The translations under genes were made by a program, and so were the position numbers. This document shows positions 18,405-26,317 of a stretch of DNA of 50,761 nucleotides, one piece after another. The notes under the pieces were generated by a model, which was not told where the DNA came from, did no database searches, and saw nothing but the letters and a program-made list of their open reading frames with translations. Within the stretch, counting starts at the first letter, position 1, and each line of letters begins with the position of its first letter. The DNA is from Bacteroidaceae bacterium (GTDB lineage: Bacteria > Bacteroidota > Bacteroidia > Bacteroidales > Bacteroidaceae): contig JAGCPY010000079.1 of the NCBI GenBank assembly GCA_017965425.1, forward strand, positions 1 through 50,761, written 5' to 3'.

Positions 18405-18842
18405 ATCTTCGAGGTTGTCTCCTCGCACGGCGTTGAGGGCTTTGGTGATTTGTGTGGAAGATATGCCTTTGGTATAGGGGAAATAGATGATTTTGATGCC
18501 TTGTTGAGCGAATTGTTTTTCGTAATCCTGCCATTTGGGAGTGCGGTACCAGTCATCGCCGACAAAGAGGATGGTTGCTCCGAGCTTTTTGCAGGCGGTG
18601 AGTTTGTCCATGTCGTATTGTGGCACGGCGGCGTCCACGTATTTGATGCTGCGGACGATTTCTATGCGGTCTTCGAAGGGGATCATGGAGTGCTTGCCTT
18701 TGTAGGTGACGAGTTCGTCGACGGTGACGCCGACAATGAGCTTGTCGCACATGCCTTTTGCATTTTTCAACAGATTGAGATGTCCGATGTGAAAGAGGTC
18801 ATAGACGCCTGTGGTGTATCCTATTGTCATTTTTTCTTTCAT
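18396..18842 (-). CDS. Glycerol-3-phosphate cytidylyltransferase-like nucleotidyltransferase
   Basis: A 148-residue cytidylyltransferase of the TagD/GCT type. HIGH is at 18-21 in GVYDLFHIGHLNLL, VTVDELV and FEDRIEIVRSIKYVD follow, and the second signature ISSTQI (about 127-132) replaces the usual RTxGISTT. These enzymes couple CTP to glycerol-3-phosphate or a similar alcohol phosphate. LicD, a transferase that places phospho-alcohols on glycans, is encoded divergently, so the two probably act together on a phosphorylated side group. ATG 18842 is chosen; ATG 18830 is possible. The last two sense codons and the stop lie in a repeated segment. Confidence 0.85.
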   Translation of the reverse strand: MKEKMTIGYTTGVYDLFHIGHLNLLKNAKGMCDKLIVGVTVDELVTYKGKHSMIPFEDRIEIVRSIKYVDAAVPQYDMDKLTACKKLGATILFVGDDWYRTPKWQDYEKQFAQQGIKIIYFPYTKGISSTQITKALNAVRGDNLEDVK

Positions 18843-18865
18843 GTGATGAGGTTTTTAAATCTGCG

Positions 18866-18900
18866 CAAAAGTAGGTATTTCATCTGATATTTGAGCAAAA
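18866..18900 (-). promoter_or_regulatory. Promoter of the TagD-like gene
   Basis: The minus strand reads TTTTG, a 22-nt spacer, then TACTTTTG (plus 18866-18873), ending 23 bp before the ATG. Confidence 0.6.
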
Positions 18901-18925
18901 GACGTTAATCTTTTCACGGAATTTA

Positions 18926-18955
18926 TTGCTTTTTCCTTCTTTTTCCATACCTTTG
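18926..18955 (+). promoter_or_regulatory. Promoter of the licD operon
   Basis: TTG (18926-18928), a 19-nt spacer and TACCTTTG (18948-18955) match the Bacteroidetes consensus exactly and sit 22 bp before the licD ATG, divergent from the TagD-like gene. Confidence 0.75.
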
Positions 18956-18977
18956 CAGCACAAAAACGTTCACTAAG

Positions 18978-19862
18978 ATGCTCGATGAAACTACTTTTAA
19001 TGCGCAAGAGCTGAAAGCGAGGTTCAACCGCGGCGGGGAAACCGCCGCGCACAGTGGCATTTTTAATGCGGAAGAGCTGAAGGCGAGGTTCAACCCCGAG
19101 GGTTCTGCACTGAGGCGTCAACAATTGAAGATGCTTGAGATGGTGAGGGTGTTGGATGGGATTTGCCGGAAGCATGATATTCCTTATTTCCTTTATGGAG
19201 GGACTCTGCTGGGTGCGATCAGACACGATGGCTTCATCCCGTGGGACGATGACCTTGACGTGGGCTTGCTTCGCAAGGACTATTTGCGGCTGATGAAGAT
19301 CCTGCCTGATGAGCTGCCGGAAGGTATGGCGCTGCAGACGAACGAGACGGACGCGAACTATTTTTACTTTTTTGCGAAACTGCGTGACAAGCACTCGCTG
19401 CTGGAAGAGGAGGCTCCATACGACCGTGTCTTCAAGGAACGTGGCGTCTTCATCGACATCTTTCCCTTTGAGAAGATGAGGCTTTGGACTCATCTGGTGG
19501 CGGAGCCGTTGCAAGGTCATACCTTCAAGATTTTCCGAACGGCTGTGGACGTGGAGAAGGCGATGAAGAAGATCCGTGCGCTCACGTGGTTGAACAGGCA
19601 TGTCACCTTCCCGGTCCTTCGCGCCATCAGCAGACTGACCTGCGGACGAGTGCTGACCTACGATTACGGCATCCCGTTCCATATTGTGTATGACATCAAC
19701 GACATCTTCCCGCTGACCACGCATGTCTTTGAGGGCGTTCAGCTTTCGGTGCCGGGAAATAGCCATCACATGTTAGAGACTCAGTTTGGAGACTACATGA
19801 AGCTGCCCGACCTGAATCACCTGCAAAACCATGTCCAACGACTGCAATTCTTCGATGAATAG
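18978..19862 (+). CDS. LicD-family phosphotransferase
   Basis: A 294-residue LicD protein. Members transfer phosphocholine or similar phospho-alcohols to surface glycans. The core motif reads FLYGGTLLGAIRHDGFIPWDDDLDVG, with metal/phosphate-binding Asp90, Asp91, Asp92 and Asp94. The N-terminus is unusual: residues 7-17 (FNAQELKARFN) recur at 29-39 (FNAEELKARFN), and the ten residues between (RGGETAAHSG) are encoded by the same GC hairpin found at 18275 and 18341. The insertion is 66 bp, so the frame is kept. Its 3' end overlaps the acyltransferase start by 8 bp. Confidence 0.87.
   Translation: MLDETTFNAQELKARFNRGGETAAHSGIFNAEELKARFNPEGSALRRQQLKMLEMVRVLDGICRKHDIPYFLYGGTLLGAIRHDGFIPWDDDLDVGLLRKDYLRLMKILPDELPEGMALQTNETDANYFYFFAKLRDKHSLLEEEAPYDRVFKERGVFIDIFPFEKMRLWTHLVAEPLQGHTFKIFRTAVDVEKAMKKIRALTWLNRHVTFPVLRAISRLTCGRVLTYDYGIPFHIVYDINDIFPLTTHVFEGVQLSVPGNSHHMLETQFGDYMKLPDLNHLQNHVQRLQFFDE
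18995..19094 (+). repeat. Hairpin element with 34-bp direct duplication inside licD
   Basis: A 34-bp segment at 18995-19028 is repeated at 19061-19094 with two mismatches. Between them lies the CGCGGCGG/CCGCCGCG hairpin (19029-19049) plus CACAGTGG. The arrangement and 66-bp period equal those at 18245-18404. Confidence 0.92.
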
Positions 19863-20967
19863 GACGCGGCTGCAATGGTTAGACGCTCTCCGGGGTTTCA
19901 CGATGCTGATGGTCGTCACGAACCACGTCTATGGCATGGGCTTCGTCGCAGACACAAAGCAGTCGATGTTCATGTCTCTCTGTCTTTTGTTCAGGATGCC
20001 GCTCTTTTTCTTCATCAGCGGATTCCTCGCGTACAAGGCCCACTTTGAGTGGAACAGCACGGAGACAGGACGCCTCATTGCGAAGAAATTGCGTGTTCAA
20101 GTGGTGCCGACGTTGGTTTTCATGACGGCTTTTGTTGCGCTGACCTATAAGGCACGCTATTTTTGGGAAAAGCTGGGAGAGGCTTGGCAAAGTGCGACGA
20201 AAGACGGTTATTGGTTCACACTCGTGCTGTTGCAGATGTTCCTGGTGTATTACGCGTTGTGCGGCATCTGTTCGCTCTGGAAGAGAAGCGAGAAGGGCGC
20301 AAGGGCATCACGAGTTACCCTCACGGATGGTTCGCTTATCTTTCTTTTCATCCTCTCGCTATGCGCCTACGCCACGCTCTACATGCCCTCTTGGTTCTCT
20401 TGGCAAAAGGATGAATTCTGGCAGGTCACGAGCCTCACGGAGTTCGTGCGTTTCTTCCATTTCTTCCTCTTCGGTAACCTTGTCCATCGGTTCTGGCCGC
20501 AGGTTCAAAAGCTGTTCGACTCGACATGGTTCTTCCCCTTGCTTATTGCCTTGGCCTTCGTCTGTGCTGGCGACTACCTGAAATGGCATCACCTAAGGCT
20601 TCAGTGGGCGAATCTGCCACGAACGGTATCCATGTATGCTCTGGTGATGATCATCGTCGCTTTCTTCAGAAACTATTCTCGTTGGTTTTCCAAAGAGACT
20701 CGCCTCGGAGCGACACTGCAATATATGGGTGTCCGAACGCTTGACATCTATCTCCTACACTATTTCTTTCTTCCTAAACTGCCCGATGTCGGAAAATGGT
20801 TCAAGGCACATCCTCAGAACTTCATGCTCGAAGGAACCTCAGCCATCGCCGTCGCCTTGCTGGTCGTCGCCTTCTGCATCCTCACCAGCCACATTTTGCG
20901 CGTGAGCCCATTTCTCAAGAAGTGGCTCTTCGGCAGAGAGAATACTTCCCTAACTCTTAACACCTGA
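19855..20967 (+). CDS. Membrane acyltransferase, family 3
   Basis: A 370-residue integral membrane protein with about ten helices. The N-terminus MNRTRLQWLDALRGFTM contains the family signature (Asp10, Arg13) and the catalytic-type His24 in NHVYG. Such OafA/NodX-like enzymes O-acetylate surface sugars. ATG 19855 is preferred to the in-frame ATG 19831 because it gives the signature at the expected distance. It overlaps the licD end by 8 bp, so the two are translationally coupled. The next transferase starts 4 bp after its stop. Confidence 0.86.
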   Translation: MNRTRLQWLDALRGFTMLMVVTNHVYGMGFVADTKQSMFMSLCLLFRMPLFFFISGFLAYKAHFEWNSTETGRLIAKKLRVQVVPTLVFMTAFVALTYKARYFWEKLGEAWQSATKDGYWFTLVLLQMFLVYYALCGICSLWKRSEKGARASRVTLTDGSLIFLFILSLCAYATLYMPSWFSWQKDEFWQVTSLTEFVRFFHFFLFGNLVHRFWPQVQKLFDSTWFFPLLIALAFVCAGDYLKWHHLRLQWANLPRTVSMYALVMIIVAFFRNYSRWFSKETRLGATLQYMGVRTLDIYLLHYFFLPKLPDVGKWFKAHPQNFMLEGTSAIAVALLVVAFCILTSHILRVSPFLKKWLFGRENTSLTLNT

Positions 20968-20971
20968 CCAC

Positions 20972-21997
20972 ATGCTTCCTCCTGCTAAAGTAGAAGTCGC
21001 CGTCCTCCTCCTCTTCTTCAACCGTCCCGAACAACTCTCCCTCGTCTTTGAACAAGTACGCCTCGCACGTCCCTCCCGCCTGTTTCTCTATCAGGACGGA
21101 CCACGTGGAGAACGTGATTTGCCTGGCATAGAAGCCTGCAGGAAAGTTGTCGGGCAAGTGGATTGGCAATGTCAGGTGGAAAGGCTCTATCAAGAACAGA
21201 ACTATGGCTGCGACCCTTCCGAGTTCCTCTCTCAGAAATGGGCTTTTTCACACGTCGATAAGTGCATCGTTCTCGAAGACGACGACGTGCCACACCCCTC
21301 GTTCTTCCGATTCTGTAAAGAGATGCTCGACCGATATGAGACCGACACGCGCATCACGATGATTTCGGGCTTCAATCATGAAGAACACACGCGTGACATC
21401 GGAGACGCAAGCTACTTCTTCGCCGCCACCCATACCATTTGGGGATGGGCAAGCTGGAAACGAGTCATTGACCAATGGGACGAACACTACACGTTCCTCG
21501 ACGACCCCACAGATCTGGCGCTGATGGAGGGTCTCATCAAGCAGAGAGGATTCCGCGACGACTTCCTGCTCACCTGCAGACGTCATCGGGAGTTGGGAAA
21601 GGCTTTCTACGAGAGCATTTCGGAAGCGGCCATGAGACTCAGCTCGGGACTCGCCATCGTGCCAAGAGACAATCTCATCAACAACCTGGGCGTCACCACA
21701 GACAGCACACACTTCGCAGGGTCTGTCTTCACACTTCCACATGGCTACCGACGCATCTTCACCATGAAACGTCATGAAATGCAGTTCCCGCTCACGCATC
21801 CTCGACATGTCATCGAACACGTCGCTTTCAAGGAACGTGTCTATCGTATCATGGCGTGGAACCACCCTTGGATCAAGGTCGGACGGTCTTTGGAAGAACT
21901 GTGGCTGAACCTTCGCCACGGGCAGTTCAGAACCATTCTTCATGCCGTCAGGAAACGTATTCTTAAATGGTGTAATCCGAAAGAGGCCATTCACTAA
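20972..21997 (+). CDS. GT-A type glycosyltransferase (hemolytic-protein-HlpA-like)
   Basis: A 341-residue nucleotide-sugar transferase. The sequence opens with VAVLLLFFNRPEQLSLVFEQVR and DGPRGERD. The metal-binding region is VLEDDDVPHPSFF (Asp103-Asp105), and WGWASWKR follows near residue 155. This is the GNT-I/HlpA-like clan, with no membrane segment. It is the last gene of the licD/acyltransferase/GT operon and ends 10 bp from the convergent family-2 transferase. Donor and acceptor cannot be read from sequence. Confidence 0.78.
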   Translation: MLPPAKVEVAVLLLFFNRPEQLSLVFEQVRLARPSRLFLYQDGPRGERDLPGIEACRKVVGQVDWQCQVERLYQEQNYGCDPSEFLSQKWAFSHVDKCIVLEDDDVPHPSFFRFCKEMLDRYETDTRITMISGFNHEEHTRDIGDASYFFAATHTIWGWASWKRVIDQWDEHYTFLDDPTDLALMEGLIKQRGFRDDFLLTCRRHRELGKAFYESISEAAMRLSSGLAIVPRDNLINNLGVTTDSTHFAGSVFTLPHGYRRIFTMKRHEMQFPLTHPRHVIEHVAFKERVYRIMAWNHPWIKVGRSLEELWLNLRHGQFRTILHAVRKRILKWCNPKEAIH

Positions 21998-22006
21998 CCT
22001 TCACCT

Positions 22007-22792
22007 TCAACGCCGGACGACCGCCCGCACCACGAACCAGAGGTGGGCTGCGATGGCCTTTGCCCACCCGTAGTGATGAGCCATGATGCGGAAACGTTCT
22101 AAAAGCGACTGCCGGTGGTTTCGCGTGGTCATGCCTTCCGAGAGATAATCTGTCAGCACCAGTCCCGTGTCGTGAAGCGTCAGATGACGTCGCTCTGCTC
22201 GTTGCATGACGCGAATACACCAATCATAATCTGCCGAGAAACGAAACCGGAGGTCGTAGGCTTCGGTGCGGGCAACGTCTGTGCGAACATAGAAACTCTG
22301 ATGGCAAACCATCATCCCGCCGAGGAAAGAGCTGGCTTGCAGATGTTTCGGGGCTTGCAGACGGCGATGGCGGAGGAAGCGGCCTTCGTCGTCCACGAGG
22401 TCGGTCTCACCATAGACGACAGCCGGCCGTCGTGTAGGGTTATAGCGTTCCTCTATCTGTGCGGCCACGTCAGTCAGTACGGTGTCGGAGTGGAACTTGT
22501 CACCTGCATTGAGGAAGATGATATAGTCGCCCTTGGCTTGCTGGATAGCCTTGTTCATGGCATCGTACAGACCGCTGTCTGGTTCACGCACGAGCACGAT
22601 GGCATGAGGGTGGCTTTGGTCGGTGTTGCGTTCCACATAGTGATGGATCTCCACCATCGTGTTGTCGGTGGAACAACCGTCGACAATCAGGTGTTCCACG
22701 GCTTCATGATCCTGACGCGACACGCTCTCGAGCGTGCGTCCAATGGTCTTCCCTGCATTATAGGTGACGGTGGCAACGGTAAACTTAATCAT
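22007..22792 (-). CDS. Glycosyltransferase family 2
   Basis: A 261-residue GT-A transferase. It begins MIKFTVATVTYNAGKTI, has IVDGCSTDNT at 36-45, REPDSGLYDAMNKAI, and the metal-binding FLNAGDKF (Asp98). YDWCIRVM resembles the acceptor-site region of WcaA-like colanic acid transferases. ATG 22792 is chosen: the open frame runs 125 codons further upstream but that part overlaps the GT4 gene and is arginine/serine-rich non-coding sequence. The start overlaps the GT4 stop by 4 bp (ATGA). Confidence 0.88.
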   Translation of the reverse strand: MIKFTVATVTYNAGKTIGRTLESVSRQDHEAVEHLIVDGCSTDNTMVEIHHYVERNTDQSHPHAIVLVREPDSGLYDAMNKAIQQAKGDYIIFLNAGDKFHSDTVLTDVAAQIEERYNPTRRPAVVYGETDLVDDEGRFLRHRRLQAPKHLQASSFLGGMMVCHQSFYVRTDVARTEAYDLRFRFSADYDWCIRVMQRAERRHLTLHDTGLVLTDYLSEGMTTRNHRQSLLERFRIMAHHYGWAKAIAAHLWFVVRAVVRR

Positions 22793-24024
22793 GAGGATGC
22801 ACGCTTGTTTAACAATTGTTCGTAAAGCCGTATGTGTTGACGGGCGACAGTCTCTTCCGAGAAGCGAGTGACCACGCTGTGCCGCAGCTCTTCGGCTGAC
22901 AGATGAGCAGCCAGCGCCCATCGGATGCCGGCAGCCAGGTCGCTCACGTCGTCGAAGCGAGCCAGATAGCCGTCTTCGAGGTGATGGATGATATCGACTT
23001 GACCCCCACGGTCGAAGCTTACTGGCGTGCAACCGCAGGCCATGGCTTCCACGAGGGTCTGGCCGAAAGTCTCGTAGTCGGAGCAATTCACTACCACATC
23101 TGCTGCTGAATAAAGACGACTCAGGGCGGCGGTACCGTGGACGACACCCATGTAGGTGAAAGGACAAGTGAGGCGAGAAAGCTCTGTCTTGTCCTTGACA
23201 GCTCCGAAAAGCAATAAGTGGACCTTCATGCCCTGAACGGCTGCCAACAGGCGTTGCAATCCCTTGGCAGGTTGATTGATGCGGGCAGCACCAAAGGCAA
23301 TGACAGGCATGTCGATGGGCAGACCCAGTTCACGCCGAGCTTGCAGCTTATCGATCTGGAAGAAATCTTCTAAAGGAAGCGTGTTCGGGATGACAGCCAC
23401 GGTCTGTCCCTGTGAGAGTGCACTAATTTTAGCACGATCTGCCATCCATTGACTCACGGCCACCAAGGCGATGTGACTCTGAGAATAAAGCACCGCCTTA
23501 TGACGGAAGACCTGCCACGAGAGATCGAGCTGACCGGGACATTGCAATTGCGGACAGTCGTGGCAATGGGCTTGGAAATGATCGCACTCGCCGGCGTGGT
23601 GGCAGATGCCAGTAACAGGCCACATGTCATGCAGCGTCCAAACGACAGGCTTGCCACTGCGCAGGATGCGGCCCAACTCCTCCAGCGAGAGAAAGCCTTG
23701 ATTCACCCAATGAAGATGAATGATATCCGCCTCGCGAAACTCATCAGTCGCCGTGATACGGGCACCGCCAACGCCCAAATCGACAGCAAACAAGTTCTTT
23801 TTGCTCAGTCGGTTGGCCAACCAGACACGCACCCGTTCCCACACGAACGCCCACCGCAAACGCCAGCTACGAGGCACGGCACACGTGGTGACACGACCAG
23901 TCTGCTTGTCGCGTACCAGCATCTTGGCCTTCACACCGTGGCGGTTCAAGGCATCCGTCAGACGGCTGGCCGCAATGGCCGCTCCGCCTATCGTTTCGGA
24001 AGTATTGACGATGAGAACTCGCAT
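22789..24024 (-). CDS. Glycosyltransferase family 4 (GT-B)
   Basis: A 411-residue GT-B transferase. The N-terminal domain starts MRVLIVNTSETIGGAAIAA; the middle contains VWTLHDMWPVTGICHHAGEC with a cysteine-rich DHFQAHCHDCPQLQCPG segment common in Bacteroidetes wbo-type transferases. The C-terminal nucleotide-sugar site has DYETFGQTLVEAMACG with the EX7E pattern. ATG 24024 is used; the frame's upstream TTG adds four residues. It is the first gene of a two-gene minus-strand operon with the family-2 enzyme. A TACCTTTG -7 element lies just upstream. Confidence 0.88.
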   Translation of the reverse strand: MRVLIVNTSETIGGAAIAASRLTDALNRHGVKAKMLVRDKQTGRVTTCAVPRSWRLRWAFVWERVRVWLANRLSKKNLFAVDLGVGGARITATDEFREADIIHLHWVNQGFLSLEELGRILRSGKPVVWTLHDMWPVTGICHHAGECDHFQAHCHDCPQLQCPGQLDLSWQVFRHKAVLYSQSHIALVAVSQWMADRAKISALSQGQTVAVIPNTLPLEDFFQIDKLQARRELGLPIDMPVIAFGAARINQPAKGLQRLLAAVQGMKVHLLLFGAVKDKTELSRLTCPFTYMGVVHGTAALSRLYSAADVVVNCSDYETFGQTLVEAMACGCTPVSFDRGGQVDIIHHLEDGYLARFDDVSDLAAGIRWALAAHLSAEELRHSVVTRFSEETVARQHIRLYEQLLNKRASS

Positions 24025-24034
24025 AATCGGGTGC

Positions 24035-24042
24035 AAAGGTAA
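24035..24042 (-). promoter_or_regulatory. -7 element before the GT4 gene
   Basis: The minus strand reads TACCTTTG about 11 bp before the ATG, matching TAnnTTTG. No clear -33 element is seen. The leader would be very short. Confidence 0.4.
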
Positions 24043-24190
24043 GTATTATTTGCGATTTAGCATGGATAATGGCCTTTTTTCTTCATCAAAAAACGTGTTC
24101 AAGCTCCATGATGGACGTTTTCTTCATTCGTCTTCCGCCTGAAAAAGAAGTGGTTAACTTCCAGGGGTGCGCATATACACAGAGTTTACC

Positions 24191-24509
24191 CTAAAAAAGC
24201 CTCAATCCCTCACCGAGCAGCCTATTTTACTGTCTATGAGTGGCTTGCAGGTGAGGGAATGGTGAGGGAAAGGTGAGGGATGGTGAGGGATTGGTTTTTA
24301 CGGAAGAATGATTTCAAGTTTCGGAACTATCTTCCCTTTACATGCAGGAGCTGATAATGAATCATGAAGAGCAAATATTATATCCTCATTTCCAATTGTT
24401 TAAGATAAATCCCTCACCATCCCTCACCTATCTCTCACCATTCCCTCACCTGTAAGCTGCTCATAAACAATGAAATACCCCGCATGGTGAGGGATTGAGG
24501 CTTTTTTTA
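24191..24509. repeat. 319-bp foldback element with GGTGAGGGA tandem repeats
   Basis: The left arm (24191-24292) and right arm (24408-24509) are imperfect inverse complements of about 100 bp, each opening with AAAAAAGCCTCAATCCCTCACC and holding four GGTGAGGGA-type units of 10-12 bp. The 115-bp centre is AT-rich and has no open frame. The rest of the 24025-24609 gap has no gene. Confidence 0.85.
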
Positions 24510-24530
24510 CGAAAAACACAGGGTAGAGAG

Positions 24531-24605
24531 AGGTGGTATGTCCTCTTCGTCCGGAACGTGTATACCTTCTTGCCGGAACGTGTACACCTTCTCGTTCTAA
24601 GCTGT
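24531..24605. repeat. 22-bp tandem repeat CCGGAACGTGTAYACCTTCT
   Basis: Two close copies at 24551 and 24573 (period 22 bp), flanked by weaker relatives on each side (GGTGGTATGTCCTCTTCGT and GCTGTATACTTAG). It lies directly downstream of the methyltransferase gene. Confidence 0.6.
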
Positions 24606-24609
24606 ATAC

Positions 24610-25404
24610 TTAGTTGGCTTCCTTCCGTTGTCGGACCGCTTCAAAGAGTAGAATAGCGGCAGAAACAGACACGTTGAGCGAGTCGAGACGGCCAAGCATT
24701 GGGATGCGAATGTGTGCATCAGCAGCCAGACGCCACACGTCCGTCAAGCCCGTCGATTCCGTTCCCATGACGATGGCCGTCGGGCCGGTCATGTCGGCAG
24801 CATCATACAATTTGGAGTCCTGAAGCTGAGCCGTGAGGATTTGAATATGGTGTCCATTCAAAAAAGCAATACACTCTTCCGATGTACACGCCACCGTAGG
24901 CACGGTGAAACACGCACCGATGGAGGCCCGGATGAGATTGGGGTTGTAGAGGTCTGTCAAAGGGTCGCAGACAATGACAGCATCCGCCGCCGCCGCATCC
25001 GCCGAACGCAACACGGCTCCGAGATTCCCCGGCTTCTCCACACTCTCCAACACCACGAGGAGAGGATTCTCACTCAACAACAGTTCGTCCAGTCTTCTGG
25101 AACGAGCACGAACAATGGCCACCACACCCTCCGTGCTGCCACGGTACGCAATTCGTTCATAAACAGAAGGGGACACCAAAAAACACTCGCAGCCCTTCAC
25201 CACCCCTTCCACATCAGGTGGATCTGTCTCCGTCGTCTTGCAAAAAACACTTTCAACCTCATAACCCGCCGCGATGCAGTTCAATAGCTCTCGACGCCCC
25301 TCAACCACGAAGAGGCCACTTTGACGACGCTCCGATGATTTCTGCTGAAGCGTCAACAGACGCTTGATGCGAGGATTCTGAGTGCTGGAAATAAGCTGTT
25401 CCAT
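24610..25404 (-). CDS. TrmH/SpoU-family RNA 2'-O-methyltransferase
   Basis: A 264-residue SAM-dependent ribose methyltransferase acting on rRNA or tRNA. An N-terminal substrate-binding domain (ISSTQNPRIKRLLTLQQKSSERR, like L30e/SpoU_sub_bind) is followed by the knotted SPOUT domain. The motifs are VLESVEKPGNLGAVLRSADAA (motif 1), IVMGTESTGL (motif 2) and IPMLGRLDSLNVSVSAAI (motif 3). ATG 25404 is chosen; nine upstream codons in frame lie in the promoter region. The exact target nucleotide cannot be read from the sequence; RlmB-like 23S rRNA is one option. Confidence 0.9.
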   Translation of the reverse strand: MEQLISSTQNPRIKRLLTLQQKSSERRQSGLFVVEGRRELLNCIAAGYEVESVFCKTTETDPPDVEGVVKGCECFLVSPSVYERIAYRGSTEGVVAIVRARSRRLDELLLSENPLLVVLESVEKPGNLGAVLRSADAAAADAVIVCDPLTDLYNPNLIRASIGACFTVPTVACTSEECIAFLNGHHIQILTAQLQDSKLYDAADMTGPTAIVMGTESTGLTDVWRLAADAHIRIPMLGRLDSLNVSVSAAILLFEAVRQRKEAN

Positions 25405-25428
25405 AGTTCTGTGACCGATTTTACGCCG

Positions 25429-25436
25429 CAAAATTA
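25429..25436 (-). promoter_or_regulatory. -7 element of the methyltransferase promoter
   Basis: The minus strand reads TAATTTTG, a full TAnnTTTG match, 24 bp before the ATG. Confidence 0.45.
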
Positions 25437-25510
25437 CTCATTTTTCCCAGAAAAACATGCCATGAAGAAAAAAAACATAACATGGCAATCGTCAAATCGT
25501 AAATTTTATA

Positions 25511-25518
25511 TACCTTTG
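25511..25518 (+). promoter_or_regulatory. -7 element before tRNA-Leu
   Basis: TACCTTTG ends 13 bp before the tRNA 5' end, the right place for initiation of the tRNA transcript. No convincing -33 element. Confidence 0.55.
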
Positions 25519-25531
25519 CCCCGCAATTCAA

Positions 25532-25617
25532 GCCCAGATGGTGGAATTGGTAGACACGAGGGACTTAAAATCCCTTGGCCAGTGATGGCCGTACGGGTTC
25601 GATTCCCGTTCCGGGCA
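25532..25617 (+). tRNA. tRNA-Leu (anticodon UAA)
   Basis: An 86-nt class II tRNA. The D-arm holds TGGTGGAATTGGTAGACAC, the anticodon stem GAGGGA/TCCCTT carries loop CTTAAAA with UAA, a long variable arm follows, and the T-arm is ACGGG-TTCGATT-CCCGT. The acceptor stem has one A-C mismatch at position 5-68. CCA is not encoded in full: ACCT follows the stem. The next gene starts 14 bp downstream. Confidence 0.95.
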
Positions 25618-25631
25618 CCTACCTTAATCTT

Positions 25632-26201
25632 ATGAAGAAAAGTAATGTATATACGCGCACGGGAGACACCGGCATGACCAGTCTCGTGGGCGGTCAGCGT
25701 GTGCCCAAGACACACGTGCGGCTCGAAGCATACGGCACCGTCGATGAACTGAACTCCCAACTGGGATTGTTGCTGACCTATCTTCAGGAACAAGAAGACC
25801 GTGACATCGTCATCAGCGTCCAAAACCTCCTCTTCTCCATTGGCTCCATGCTGGCCACCGACACCACTCAACGCGATGTCCGCCCAGGACGCTACGTCAC
25901 AGAAGAAGACATCACAACCCTCGAACACGCCATCGATGCTGCCGAGGATGGCCTTCCAGGATGGCGCGGCTTCATCCTTCCAGGAGGTTCGCGCGGAGCA
26001 GCCGTCGCCCATGTCTGCCGCACCGTCTGCCGGCGAGCAGAACGCTCCATTCATGCTCTCGCAGCTGTAGCACCCGTGGACTCTTTGTTGATGGCCTACA
26101 TTAACAGGCTCAGCGACTATCTTTTTGTTTTAGCTCGAAAGATCAATAAATTACAAGGAGTTGAAGAAAATATTTTGCAGAAACGAGAAAAAAGTTCGTA
26201 A
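25632..26201 (+). CDS. PduO-type ATP:cob(I)alamin adenosyltransferase
   Basis: A 189-residue enzyme transferring the adenosyl group of ATP to cob(I)alamin to make coenzyme B12. The ATP loop [19 protein letters not shown] is at residues 9-27, [13 protein letters not shown] follows, and the C-terminal half has [24 protein letters not shown] with the conserved Arg/Glu pair. The fold is a five-helix bundle. ATG 25632 is chosen although the frame is open through the tRNA. B12 is needed for methylmalonyl-CoA mutase in propionate-forming Bacteroidales. I see no cobalamin riboswitch; transcription probably continues from the tRNA. Confidence 0.93.
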   Translation: MKKSNVYTRTGDTGMTSLVGGQRVPKTHVRLEAYGTVDELNSQLGLLLTYLQEQEDRDIVISVQNLLFSIGSMLATDTTQRDVRPGRYVTEEDITTLEHAIDAAEDGLPGWRGFILPGGSRGAAVAHVCRTVCRRAERSIHALAAVAPVDSLLMAYINRLSDYLFVLARKINKLQGVEENILQKREKSS

Positions 26202-26317
26202 TTTTTAACCTTAGAATCATAAATTATACGTATCTTCGCGCCCGATTTCACAAAAAGGACGTTAAACCTTTTTCTGTGGACATGCTCTAAACACTAAACT
26301 TTAAACCGAAATCCTAT

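Noticed and set aside
18855-19769. 304-codon minus-strand frame opposite licD
   Set aside because: LicD motifs are on the plus strand; the opposite frame has no domain and spans a divergent promoter region.
22792-23167. 125-codon N-terminal extension of the family-2 glycosyltransferase
   Set aside because: It lies wholly within the GT4 gene, is Ser/Arg-rich, and the normal GT2 start MIKFTVATVTYN begins at 22792.
25618-25632. Cobalamin riboswitch before the adenosyltransferase
   Set aside because: Only 14 bp separate the tRNA from the gene; there is no room for a B12 box or riboswitch fold.
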